64,000 bases of DNA. Origin: Candidatus Sulfotelmatobacter sp. GTDB lineage: Bacteria; Acidobacteriota; Terriglobia; Terriglobales; Acidobacteriaceae. Below the pieces are notes generated by a model. That model was given only the letters and a program-made list of their open reading frames with translations. It did not search any database and was not told the origin of the DNA. Numbering within the stretch: position 1 is the stretch's first letter; each line of letters starts with the position of its first letter. Below are positions 1-8,537 of the stretch, in pieces. The stretch spans positions 1,798,001 to 1,862,000 of the forward strand of contig DASYBM010000004.1 in assembly GCA_036500765.1 (NCBI GenBank). The letters run 5' to 3'. A program made the position numbers and the translations under genes.

Positions 1-182
1 TTCATGTCTTACTGGCAAGTAAAGGAGTGAGAGAGGAAACAATCACAACCCTGGCAGGCATGAACTTCAGCCGAAGGTAACAAATACGCTCTGCATCACC
101 ACGAAAAAAGGCTGCCCCATCCTTCGCGTTCTTTGCGAAGGGTGGGAACCACGGACCCCAACGCCTTAGGATTAATGCAGGA

Positions 183-1055
183 TCAGCCTGCGGGCTTCAC
201 TTCCGGATACTCATACACCCCGCGTCCCGACTTCCTTCCCAACCGTCCAGCCTTCACATACTGCACCAGCAGCGGCGCCGGACGAAATTTTTCCCCCAGC
301 GATTTATGCAGATACTCCAGAATGCTTAGCCGCGTGTCCAGCCCCACCAGATCGACCAACTCGAACGGCCCCATGGGATGATTCAGTCCCAACTTCAGTG
401 CCTTGTCGATATCTGCCGCCGACGCAATTCCCTCCGCCAGCATATAAAACGCCTCATTCCCTATCATGGCATTGATGCGGCTGGTGATGAACCCCGGCGA
501 CTCCTTGATCACCACAACTTCCTTGCCCATGCGCTTGCCCACTTCGAACGCCGTAGCCAGCGTTTCGTCGTCGGTTTCGAGCGCGCGTACGATTTCGAGC
601 AGCTTCATTTTGTGCACGGGATTGAAGAAATGCATGCCGACGCACTTCTTCGCGCGATAGGTCACGCTCGCAATCTCCGTCACGCTGAGCGACGACGTAT
701 TTGACGCCAGCATCGTCGTCGGCCGGCAGATCTTGTCGAGGAGCGTGAAGATCTCAATCTTCGATTCCATCTCCTCCGGCACCGCTTCAATGACGAGGTC
801 GGCCTCGCGGGCGGCCTCTTCCACCGATCCGGCATATTCCAATCGCTTAAACGCCGCGTCCGCATCGGCAGCCGTTACTTTGTTCAGCTCCACGGCCTTG
901 TCGAGATTGGCACGAATTTCGCTCTCCGCCTTGCGCAGAGCGCCGGGAATCAAGTCCTCCAGCACCGTGCGATACCCGCCCAGCGCCGCGGCGTGCGCGA
1001 TGCCGCGCCCCATCGTTCCCGCGCCGATGACGGCAATCGTCTTAACTTCGCCCAC
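183..1055 (-). CDS. hbd: 3-hydroxybutyryl-CoA dehydrogenase (3HCDH family)
   Basis: This 290-residue protein should catalyse NAD-dependent interconversion of 3-hydroxyacyl-CoA and 3-oxoacyl-CoA in the cytoplasm, in fatty-acid or butyrate-type metabolism. The N-terminus has a Rossmann dinucleotide motif (GAGTMGRGIA, residues 11-20). SNTSSL (118-123) and the catalytic-type His in MHFFNPV (H142), with E154, are in place. The C-terminal dimerisation domain carries the usual NHPMGPFELVDLVGLD segment. Length fits the single-domain family. The start is a GTG that follows directly on the TAA of the 63-residue gene upstream, so the two are probably translationally coupled. The exact chain-length preference cannot be read from sequence. 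Confidence 0.93.
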   Translation of the reverse strand: MGEVKTIAVIGAGTMGRGIAHAAALGGYRTVLEDLIPGALRKAESEIRANLDKAVELNKVTAADADAAFKRLEYAGSVEEAAREADLVIEAVPEEMESKIEIFTLLDKICRPTTMLASNTSSLSVTEIASVTYRAKKCVGMHFFNPVHKMKLLEIVRALETDDETLATAFEVGKRMGKEVVVIKESPGFITSRINAMIGNEAFYMLAEGIASAADIDKALKLGLNHPMGPFELVDLVGLDTRLSILEYLHKSLGEKFRPAPLLVQYVKAGRLGRKSGRGVYEYPEVKPAG

Positions 1056-1247
1056 TTACTTGTCCGCCTTTTCCAGATCGGCGAGAGCCGTATCGACGGC
1101 GCCGCGAGCCGCGCGCAAATATTCCGCCAGCCGTTTTCGCTCCTCCGCGTTCATGCTGGGAATATACAGACACATGCGACGCAGCGTCGTCGTAATGTCG
1201 TCCACATAGTTCATCGCCCGAATCAGTTCACCCGTCGCCACTGCCAT
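1056..1247 (-). CDS. small protein of unknown function, coupled to hbd
   Basis: This 63-residue, charged, probably all-helical cytoplasmic protein has no motif I recognise. It has a good ribosome-binding site (GAGGAG, six bases before ATG), and its TAA stop abuts the GTG of the hydroxyacyl-CoA dehydrogenase gene. That arrangement argues it is real and co-expressed. A role linked to the dehydrogenase is inference from the coupling only. Confidence 0.7.
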   Translation of the reverse strand: MAVATGELIRAMNYVDDITTTLRRMCLYIPSMNAEERKRLAEYLRAARGAVDTALADLEKADK

Positions 1248-1497
1248 GAGATCTCCTCTTTCGAATTCATATCGTATTTAGCTTTGCGTCCGCGTCAAGA
1301 TCTGGCCGCCGCCCCAGTCACCAACGCCGTTCCTCCGCGCTGGACTCTCTATTCTGGACGCGGCTGCGAATTTAGTAAAGGCATGCGCTTGTCGCCCGGC
1401 CCAAACATTCTGTTAACACCCCAGGCAACCATCCGGGCATATAATCCCAATCAATTCTTTTTATGGCGCGCTAAACCCCAACCCGAATCGAATACCT

Positions 1498-2358
1498 ATG
1501 GCAGATAAACCCATAAAACGCTACATCTTCGCCAGCGACTTCGACAAGACGCTCACCTTCAACGACTCCGGCTACGTGCTGGCCGAGTTGGTCGGGATTC
1601 CCATCGAAGAGTTCGAACGCAAGGCCCAGGGCATGGCCAAGATCAACCTCGTGCAACAGGGCGCGGAGCTCGCCTATCTGCTGCTGCACGACCCTGAATT
1701 CCAGGCCAAAGTTCGCAAGGAACATCTCCACGAAGTCGGCAAGCGCATTCGCCTCAAGGGCGACATCAAGCTGCTCTATCAGCTTCTCGACACCGGCATT
1801 GACGGCCACCAGTTCGATTTCTACGTTCTTTCCGCCGCGCCGGTCGAGATCGTCCGCTCGGCGCTTGAAGACATTGTTCCGCCCGATCACATCTACGGCA
1901 CCGAATTTCTCTACAAGCCCTCGGGCGAAATCGACACCATCGTGCGCGCCACCGCCGGCTACGGCAAAGTCGCCGTCCTAAACAATCTGCTGTTGCAGCA
2001 GGTCGCCGGCCCCGATCACGTGATTTACACCGGAGACGGCAGCTCCGATATTCATGTCATGCTGCACATCAATTCACGCGACGGCCTTACCATTGCGGTG
2101 TCCGAATCGACCGACGTTTCGCAGATCGCGAAACGCACCGTGCTCAGCACCAGCGCGCTTGCGGTGCTGGCGCCGATTCTTGAAGAAATCGCAGGCTGGG
2201 AACGCTATCGCATTCGCAGCTTCTTCGAAGCCAACGGCATGCTTATTCAAGAATGGCAGCGAGTTCGCACCGACTGGCTCACCGTGCGGCCGGCAATCGA
2301 TCCCGTTGAACCGGAAGCAGAACCGGGCGCGATCGGAATGCTACGCACGGAAATCTAA
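1498..2358 (+). CDS. HAD-superfamily phosphatase (phosphoserine-phosphatase-like)
   Basis: A 286-residue cytoplasmic HAD hydrolase. Motif I is DFDKTLT (nucleophile D14, D16, T18), motif II is S112 in VLSAAP, motif III is probably K157, and motif IV is GDGSSD (179-184). The long insert after motif I is a helical cap as in phosphoserine-phosphatase-like members. The substrate is unknown. A TATAAT-like -10 lies at 1440-1445, but no clear -35 or Shine-Dalgarno was seen. The hemerythrin gene begins 14 bases after its stop, so the two look like an operon. Confidence 0.85.
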   Translation: MADKPIKRYIFASDFDKTLTFNDSGYVLAELVGIPIEEFERKAQGMAKINLVQQGAELAYLLLHDPEFQAKVRKEHLHEVGKRIRLKGDIKLLYQLLDTGIDGHQFDFYVLSAAPVEIVRSALEDIVPPDHIYGTEFLYKPSGEIDTIVRATAGYGKVAVLNNLLLQQVAGPDHVIYTGDGSSDIHVMLHINSRDGLTIAVSESTDVSQIAKRTVLSTSALAVLAPILEEIAGWERYRIRSFFEANGMLIQEWQRVRTDWLTVRPAIDPVEPEAEPGAIGMLRTEI

Positions 2359-2372
2359 GGCAGGAGTCAGCC

Positions 2373-2918
2373 ATGCTACGCGATAAAAATCTGATTCCGC
2401 TCTCCCGTCAGCACCAGCACGCTCTGGCGCTTTGCGTGCGAATCGACCGCGCCTCGCCCATCGGCGACGCCGACCTTTCCGCCTGGCAAGCGGAAATCGC
2501 CCAGCAGTTTCAGATGGAGATTGGTTTTCATTTCGCCGCCGAAGAACAGGTGTTGTTCCCGGGGGCGCGCAAGTTTCAGGAATTGGTCCCGTTAGTCGAC
2601 GATCTGATCGCCGACCACGCAGCTCTACGCGCCAGGTTCGCCCAGGCAGAAGGCGGCAAAATGCATGCGGCTGATTTGTCCGCTTTCGCGCAGCGCATGT
2701 CCGCGCACATCCGCAAAGAAGAGCGTCAGCTTTTCGAGCGCATGCAGGGATTGATGACTCAGGAAGAACTCGCGCGTCTGGGAGAAAATCTCCAAGCCGC
2801 TCTCGCCGACGCCGCGCAAGCCTGCGCCCTGCCTGCCAACGCAACCCGCTTGCGATCGGCGATAGAAGCCGGAGCGGAAGATTCCGCAGCGAAAGAATTA
2901 AAGATTAGCCAGCCGTAG
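2373..2918 (+). CDS. hemerythrin HHE-domain protein
   Basis: A 181-residue cytoplasmic protein whose first ~130 residues form a four-helix HHE cation-binding domain. His/Glu ligand candidates lie in RQHQHAL, GFHFAAEEQVLF, ADHAALR and HIRKEERQLF, a pattern for a non-haem di-iron centre. Such proteins bind oxygen or nitric oxide or act in iron or redox sensing; which applies here is not visible. An upstream CAGGAG site and the short gap to the HAD gene support the start. The last 14 bases overlap the 3' end of the convergent acyltransferase gene. Confidence 0.88.
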   Translation: MLRDKNLIPLSRQHQHALALCVRIDRASPIGDADLSAWQAEIAQQFQMEIGFHFAAEEQVLFPGARKFQELVPLVDDLIADHAALRARFAQAEGGKMHAADLSAFAQRMSAHIRKEERQLFERMQGLMTQEELARLGENLQAALADAAQACALPANATRLRSAIEAGAEDSAAKELKISQP

Positions 2919-4767
2919 AAGCGAAGTGCATCTCGCGAAATCTCGTCGCGCCCTCCCGCCCCATGTAACGCTCCAACACGGCAGGTTCAGTCTTGCGCAG
3001 ATCCACCACGACCAAGCCGTCAACAACATTGGAGAACTTGCGGTCCACGTTAAAACCCAGCAGTCGGCCGCCGATCTTGGCATATTGCCGCAGCAGAATC
3101 GGCAGCCCCTTGCCATCGGCTTCCACGTCGGTGATCGGCTCAGAAAGCTCATCTAAGTCGCGCAACGCATGGTGCATCGCGCGGCAATCGAATCTGCGCA
3201 ACGGCGCCGGACGAAATGGCCGCCGCGGTTCAATCATTCCCGCCAGTTCGTCCTCCTGCATGCGCGCTTCAAAAAACCGGCAAATCATTTCGCGCGACGC
3301 TTCGTTGTAATCGTTGCTGATGCTGACCGCACCGAACAGCACTGGAACATCGGGCCGCCGCGCTACCATTCGCGCGATTCCTTTCCACAGCAGCAACAGC
3401 GGCGCATATTGCCGCTGGTACTCCGGCCTCACAAACGATCGCCCCAACTCTAGCGCCGGGCCCAGCTTCTGAAAAATTCTGTCGTCGTAGCGGAACAGCG
3501 TGCTCGTGTACAGGCCCTTCACGCCGTGCTGCGCCAGAATTTCCGCTGTATTGCCCGCGCGATAAGCTCCCACCAACTCGCGCTTCGTTTTGTGCCACAA
3601 CAAAATGTGCGAATAATAATCGTCGAACGGATCGAGATCTACGCTCTTTCCCGTCCCTTCGCCCGCACCGCGAAACGTGATCTCGCGCAACCGCCCCACT
3701 TCCTGCAGCATTTGTGGTACTTCTGGCGCCGCTGCATGGTAGACGGCCAGGTCGCCGTTCTCCGCCAGGCAGCGATCGTCCGGAAGCTTTTCGATTTCAT
3801 CCGCCAGCGACTCGGCCGATATCGGATCCACCAAGGGTTCCTGAATTTTGAATGCAAGTTTTGACCGTAATGCGGTCGGCCAGGATACTTCTTGTTTGCT
3901 GCGTCGCCCTAAGAGATAAGTTCTCCAGCGCAAGTACGCGATCGCCTCGCGATCGTCGCGGATCGCTTCCACCGCATCCGCCGCAATGCCACTGCCTACG
4001 CGCACTTCCACGGTCTTGCCTTCCTGCTTCAGGAACTCCTGCAACAGAAATGCCGTACGCAGCTTGGGATGCAGCATGCCGATAAACTGAAATCCCACGC
4101 CGTTGTGCCCGCAGAAATATACCGGCAACGCCGTCGCTCCGGTTTTGCGAATCAAACGCACTGCCGTCGCATTCCACTCCCGGTCGGCAATCTGCGCCCC
4201 CGGCATCTGCCAGTGCGAGACTTCGCCGGCCGGAAACACCGCCAACACGCCGCCCTGCCGCAACCAGGCCAAAGCCTCGCGCATCGCCCGCCGGTTCGAC
4301 TCCACCGAGTGATCGGTATGAAACGGGTCCACAAAAATACAATGCTTCTGCAACTCCGGCACATCCCCGAGCAGAGAGTTGGTCAGCACCTTCACGTCGG
4401 GCCGCACCCGCGTCAGCAAAACCGTGAGCAGCGCGCCATCCAACACTCCATACGGATGGTTCGCCACCACTACCACCGCGCCTGTTGCGGGAATCCGCGC
4501 TTGATCCGCTTCCCCCACGCGCAATCCAACGCGCATCTCCGCGAGCAGGTTCTCCAGATGGAATCCGCTCGGCGACTGTTGCACTCGCCGGTATAAATCT
4601 CTCACTTTGTCGACAGGAGCAAACTTTCGCGCGAGGCCGGGAAACTCCACCACGCGCGACAACACTTCGGCCCGCGCTTGATCAAGCCGAGAATGATCCA
4701 CCGGAACGTGATCGACGAGCACAGGATCGTTTTGCATACGATCTGCATCCAGATGGTCTGAGGGCAT
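2905..4767 (-). CDS. bifunctional acyltransferase: PlsC-like plus OlsB/GNAT-like
   Basis: A 620-residue fusion. The N-terminal half is a lysophospholipid acyltransferase (PlsC) domain with the catalytic NHPYGVLD box (N103, H104, D110) and a FPAGEVS motif near residue 187. The C-terminal half (about 340-560) resembles OlsB/hemolysin-type N-acyltransferases: a GLYTSTLFRYD segment followed by LELGRSFVRPEYQR and LLLLWKGI. This order matches the known bifunctional OlsF proteins, which make lyso-ornithine lipid and then ornithine lipid from acyl carriers. A role in aminolipid synthesis at the inner membrane is therefore likely; the amino-acid acceptor is not visible. A phospholipid-only function is the alternative. 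Confidence 0.8.
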   Translation of the reverse strand: MPSDHLDADRMQNDPVLVDHVPVDHSRLDQARAEVLSRVVEFPGLARKFAPVDKVRDLYRRVQQSPSGFHLENLLAEMRVGLRVGEADQARIPATGAVVVVANHPYGVLDGALLTVLLTRVRPDVKVLTNSLLGDVPELQKHCIFVDPFHTDHSVESNRRAMREALAWLRQGGVLAVFPAGEVSHWQMPGAQIADREWNATAVRLIRKTGATALPVYFCGHNGVGFQFIGMLHPKLRTAFLLQEFLKQEGKTVEVRVGSGIAADAVEAIRDDREAIAYLRWRTYLLGRRSKQEVSWPTALRSKLAFKIQEPLVDPISAESLADEIEKLPDDRCLAENGDLAVYHAAAPEVPQMLQEVGRLREITFRGAGEGTGKSVDLDPFDDYYSHILLWHKTKRELVGAYRAGNTAEILAQHGVKGLYTSTLFRYDDRIFQKLGPALELGRSFVRPEYQRQYAPLLLLWKGIARMVARRPDVPVLFGAVSISNDYNEASREMICRFFEARMQEDELAGMIEPRRPFRPAPLRRFDCRAMHHALRDLDELSEPITDVEADGKGLPILLRQYAKIGGRLLGFNVDRKFSNVVDGLVVVDLRKTEPAVLERYMGREGATRFREMHFASTAG

Positions 4768-4883
4768 TTCATATCAATAGCGCAATCGCGTTGCAGCAAC
4801 ATGAAGGTCAAGTTAAAAACTGATGAAATGGAGGTTAACGAAGTCGGACAGTAACCAGCAGTAACCACCGATAAAATGGAGGG

Positions 4884-4902
4884 GGTGGGCGCCACGCCCG
4901 CC
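4884..4902. repeat. short REP-like GC hairpin
   Basis: GGTGGGCG and CGCCCGCC flank a three-base loop in the gap between the acyltransferase and ABC permease genes. It resembles the inner hairpin of the class A palindromic repeats found elsewhere in the window. It could also act as a weak terminator, but there is no T-run. Confidence 0.4.
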
Positions 4903-4959
4903 TCAGCCGAGCAACGCGAGGCTTATCGCAGTCGGCGGCGCCCAACGGCCCGCGCCCCA

Positions 4960-6711
4960 TCACGTTTCCAGCCGATATCGCGTTTCCGCCAGCGCATACA
5001 ATCTGCGCCACAACAGCCGATTGATGGTTACTACTGTCGCCGCCATCATCATGGTCGCGGCCAGCAGCAAATCGAAATTCCCGGCGTCGGTGGCCTGAGA
5101 AATCGTCGCGCCCAATCCAACCGTCGTATAGATCTGCCCCTTGAAGTGAAAATATTCTGCCACGATGCTCGCGTTCCAAGCTCCACCCGACGCAGTCACC
5201 ATACCCGTAATGAGGTAAGGAAAAATCCCCGGCAGGATTAATTTCTTCCAGCGCTCGATCCCGCCAATCCGAAAGACGGAACAACACTCCTTCAAATCCG
5301 TCGGAATCGCAATGGCTCCGGCAATTACGTTGAACAATATGTACCATTGCGTTCCCAGCAGCAAGAGTACGATCGACCCAATCCCCAGCCCGCCGCCCAC
5401 GCGAATCAGCAGCAGCAGAACAACCGGGAACAGCGCCGTCGCCGGCACCGACGCTGCAATTTGCGCCAGGGGCTGCGCGATCCGCGCCAGCCGTGGATTA
5501 AATCCAATCGCCACCCCCGCTGGAATCGTCCACAACGCTCCAATCAGCAACGTCAGATTCACCCGCAGAAACGTAGCGCCGAGCCCCAGAAAGGCCTCCT
5601 GCACCTCGGCCTTCTGGAGTCCAGTTAAAATCATGACGACGCGGACCACGCCATAACTCATCCCCGCCAGCGCCACGACTGCCAGCACCCGCGTAATCCA
5701 AATCTTCCACGCACTGCGCTGCTCATCTTGGCCGCTCGCACGCACGCGCGAAAAGTACAGCATCAGCCGCTCGCCCAACGGTCGCACCGTCTTCTCGCGA
5801 ATTCGCGCCAGGCTTCGCGAACGCCGAATCATGTCGAGCACCCATGAGTCCGGCGTCTCGGTGCTTTCGACCTGCTCCACTTTAAATTTCTCCGCCCATG
5901 CGATCACCGGACGCCACACGAACTGGTCGAGCAGCACGATCACTGCGACCATCGTGCCGACGCCCCACAGAATCGACCGCGTGTCGCCCGCGCTGGCCGC
6001 GGTCTGGAGATACGATCCCAACCCTGGGAGACGGAAGTCGCGCGCGCCCAGCACGAACATCTCGCAGGCCATCAGAAAAAACCAGCCGCCCGCCACCGAC
6101 ATCATCGAATTCCACACCAGCCCGATCGCCGCGAACGGCAACTCCACTTCAATGAAGCGCTGCCACCAGCTGAACTGGTAAATTTTCGCAGCCTCGCGCA
6201 TCTCTTTCGGGATCGACTTCAGAGAGGCGTAAAAGCTGAACGCCATGTTCCAAACCTGCCCGGTGAAAATCAGCAGGATGGCGCCCGCCTCCACGCCCAG
6301 TTGCCGTCCCGGAAATAGCGCCACCATCGCCAGCATCACGCCGGGAAGAAAACTGAGCACGGGGATCGACTGCAACACATCCAGCAGCGGAATCATGAAG
6401 CGCTCGGCGCGCCGGTTATACGCTGCCACGTATCCATAGACGAGCGTGAATGCGAGGCTGAGAACGTATGCGATCGCGATGCGCAGCAGCGAATATCCCG
6501 CATATGCAGGCAGGGCCCACAAGCTCCGCGAGATCTCTACTTCCGGCGTGAAGGGTCCGAGCCACGTGCGCCCCACCATCAGCACCGCATAGAACAAAGC
6601 GATCCCCGCCCCGAACATCAGCACATCCGGCAAGTACGAGATCTCAATGCCGGGTAACTGCGTCCAGATTCGATACGCCGAAAATCCTCTGAATGTGGTG
6701 GATCTCTTCAT
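4960..6711 (-). CDS. ABC transporter permease, fused double-permease of the NitT/TauT type
   Basis: A 583-residue inner-membrane protein with two consecutive BPD_transp_1 permease domains. Each has the cytoplasmic coupling (EAA-type) loop: one around EMREAAKIYQFSWWQRF, one around LKECCSVFRIGGIERWKK. Many hydrophobic segments surround them. Fused double permeases with a partner ATPase of this type belong to the nitrate/sulfonate/bicarbonate (NitT/TauT) family. The ATPase gene lies 123 bases upstream on the same strand, so this is probably an operon. No periplasmic binding protein is encoded nearby, so the substrate cannot be assigned. Confidence 0.88.
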   Translation of the reverse strand: MKRSTTFRGFSAYRIWTQLPGIEISYLPDVLMFGAGIALFYAVLMVGRTWLGPFTPEVEISRSLWALPAYAGYSLLRIAIAYVLSLAFTLVYGYVAAYNRRAERFMIPLLDVLQSIPVLSFLPGVMLAMVALFPGRQLGVEAGAILLIFTGQVWNMAFSFYASLKSIPKEMREAAKIYQFSWWQRFIEVELPFAAIGLVWNSMMSVAGGWFFLMACEMFVLGARDFRLPGLGSYLQTAASAGDTRSILWGVGTMVAVIVLLDQFVWRPVIAWAEKFKVEQVESTETPDSWVLDMIRRSRSLARIREKTVRPLGERLMLYFSRVRASGQDEQRSAWKIWITRVLAVVALAGMSYGVVRVVMILTGLQKAEVQEAFLGLGATFLRVNLTLLIGALWTIPAGVAIGFNPRLARIAQPLAQIAASVPATALFPVVLLLLIRVGGGLGIGSIVLLLLGTQWYILFNVIAGAIAIPTDLKECCSVFRIGGIERWKKLILPGIFPYLITGMVTASGGAWNASIVAEYFHFKGQIYTTVGLGATISQATDAGNFDLLLAATMMMAATVVTINRLLWRRLYALAETRYRLET

Positions 6712-6834
6712 GCCGATTTCTTATTGGCGAATTTGTTCAGCAGTGATATTTCCGGTCTGTCACCCTGAGCGTAGCGAAGGATCTCGTATTGGTGAATCCC
6801 TCCGACGGCCTCGCAGGCAGTCTTCGCCCTGGAT

Positions 6835-8283
6835 TCAGTGAGGAGAGCTCGACTCGGCCGCCGTCGCACCCTCAGCCGCGGACTGCGGCTCGGTCTGCAC
6901 CAATCGGCCTTGCTCGCGGTCATAATCGAAAATCTCGGCGTAGCGCCCCCAATTCATCGCGGTCTCGAACTGGCGCAGCACTTCATCTTCGGCAAAATGC
7001 TCGTCGAGGATGTCGTGGAAAAATTCGTCCGCGATCGAGTGATCCGACTTCCGTTTCAGGATGCTGTCGATCTGTTTCAGAATGGTGACATGTTCCAGCG
7101 CCGCCTGCCGGAACAGAACCTTGCGCTGCTGAATATCGGCATCGGCAAACCTGACTCCCTGCGGCGTGATCTGCACATCGCCTTCCGTCAGCTTCGCAAA
7201 TCCCAGCAGGACGCAGGCCTCGACAATCGGCAGCAGATCCTCCACATCCATCACCAGTTCTTCCGCCAGGCGGAACAAGTCTTCGCGCCCTCCGCGATCG
7301 TGCAATAATTCGATCAGGCCGGCCATTCCGCCCACGCGCGCATGAGGAAGCTGTTGGTAGCGGGACGTTCGCACCGGCGCTTCCTGCTTCTTCGACGCAT
7401 ACTTCAAAGCCTCTTTCGTCAGCCCGCCGATAGGCAAAATGATTTCCGCCGTCGTTTCTGCGTCCGGCAATGCATGCTCGACCTCCGGTTCGGTCATCAC
7501 TTTGTAGATGTAGTCCACCAACTCCACAAAGCGCCCCGACTTGCGGTCCCGCGGCTGATTTATCCGGATATTGAAATCGGAGCGAATGCGCGCCGGATTT
7601 CTCCCCAGCACCATCACCCGATCCGCCAGCATCACCGCCTCTTCAATATTGTGGGTGACAATAAAAATGGCCTTGGCCGGCATTTTCTTGCTCAACCAAA
7701 GCTCCATTAATTCACCACGCAGGTTTTCCGCCGTGAGAACATCCAGCGCCGAGAATGGCTCGTCCATGAAGAGAACTTCCGGCTCGACCACGAGCGCCCG
7801 CGCGAATCCCACGCGCTGCTTCATGCCTCCGGAAAGTTCCTTGGGGTACGCGGTCTCAAAACCGTCCAGACCCACGGTATCGAGAGTCCGCAAAGCGCGT
7901 TTGCGGCGCTCGACCGCCGCCACTCCCTTCGCTTCCAGCGGCGCCTCCACATTCTCGAGTACAGTGAGCCAGGGGAACAGAGCAAAACTCTGAAACACGA
8001 TTGCGACGTTCGGCGTCTGCCCTTCCAGCGGCTTGCCGTGCCACAATAGCTTTCCTGATGTTGGCTCCGAAAGCCCCGTCAGCATGCGGAGCAGCGTCGA
8101 CTTTCCGCAGCCCGACGGTCCCAGTAACGCAACAATCTTCCCTGCTTCTACGGCCAGGTTGGTCAGCCCGACGACTTGAATCCGAGTGCCGTCGGTCTGG
8201 GCATACGATTTCTCGATCCCCACTGCTTCGATGATGGGCTCCACGCCAGTTCCCCGGACGGCTTCGACAGTCGCTTCACTCAT
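6835..8283 (-). CDS. ABC transporter ATP-binding protein with C-terminal AAA-associated domain
   Basis: A 482-residue cytoplasmic ATPase. It has Walker A GPSGCGKST (55-63), Q-loop IVFQSFALFPWL, signature LSGGMKQRVGFARAL, Walker B VLFMDEPFSALD and switch IVTHNIEEA. The sequence is closest in type to NitT/TauT ATPases. Residues ~310-460 form an extra domain of the AAA-associated type seen in some nitrate/sulfonate ATPases, possibly regulatory. It pairs with the double permease directly downstream. The 123-base gap to that gene carries a CACCCTGAGCGTAGCGAAGG repeat at about 6757-6776. Confidence 0.88.
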   Translation of the reverse strand: MSEATVEAVRGTGVEPIIEAVGIEKSYAQTDGTRIQVVGLTNLAVEAGKIVALLGPSGCGKSTLLRMLTGLSEPTSGKLLWHGKPLEGQTPNVAIVFQSFALFPWLTVLENVEAPLEAKGVAAVERRKRALRTLDTVGLDGFETAYPKELSGGMKQRVGFARALVVEPEVLFMDEPFSALDVLTAENLRGELMELWLSKKMPAKAIFIVTHNIEEAVMLADRVMVLGRNPARIRSDFNIRINQPRDRKSGRFVELVDYIYKVMTEPEVEHALPDAETTAEIILPIGGLTKEALKYASKKQEAPVRTSRYQQLPHARVGGMAGLIELLHDRGGREDLFRLAEELVMDVEDLLPIVEACVLLGFAKLTEGDVQITPQGVRFADADIQQRKVLFRQAALEHVTILKQIDSILKRKSDHSIADEFFHDILDEHFAEDEVLRQFETAMNWGRYAEIFDYDREQGRLVQTEPQSAAEGATAAESSSPH

Positions 8284-8285
8284 AA

Positions 8286-8380
8286 AATCGGTCGTTGGTC
8301 TTTAGTCGTTGGTCGTGGGTCGTCGGCCTTCGGTCGTTGGTCGTTGGTCGTCGGTCTTCGGTCTTCGGTCTTTAGCCGCA
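8286..8380. repeat. class B oligonucleotide repeat (GGTCGTTGGTCGT units)
   Basis: About 95 bases of near-repeated 7-13-mers built from GGTCGTTGGTC, GGTCGTCGG and GGTCTTCGG, directly after the ATPase start region. The same family recurs at 8458-8536 in opposite orientation and at several other places. Spacing is irregular and there are no spacers, so it is not CRISPR. Confidence 0.75.
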
Positions 8381-8457
8381 GGCGGTTAGCTTAAACCATT
8401 CGGCGTGGGGAAGCGATTAAGAACCGCGGCTAACGATTACAGAAGGAGCACAGATTA

Positions 8458-8536
8458 ACTGATCGATGATCGACAAGTGACGATCGACGACTGACGACCG
8501 AAGGCCGACGACCAACGACCAATGACCAACGACCGA
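8458..8536. repeat. class B oligonucleotide repeat, inverted copy
   Basis: GACGACTGACGACCGAAGG and CCAACGACCAATGACCAAC runs are the complement of the units at 8286-8380. The two copies form a large imperfect inverted repeat around 75 bases of unremarkable sequence, just downstream of malQ. Confidence 0.75.
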
Positions 8537-8537
8537 C

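Noticed and set aside
8286-8536. Possible CRISPR array in the GGTCGTTGGTC region
   Set aside because: Units are 7-13 bases, irregular and without unique spacers, and no cas genes are present.
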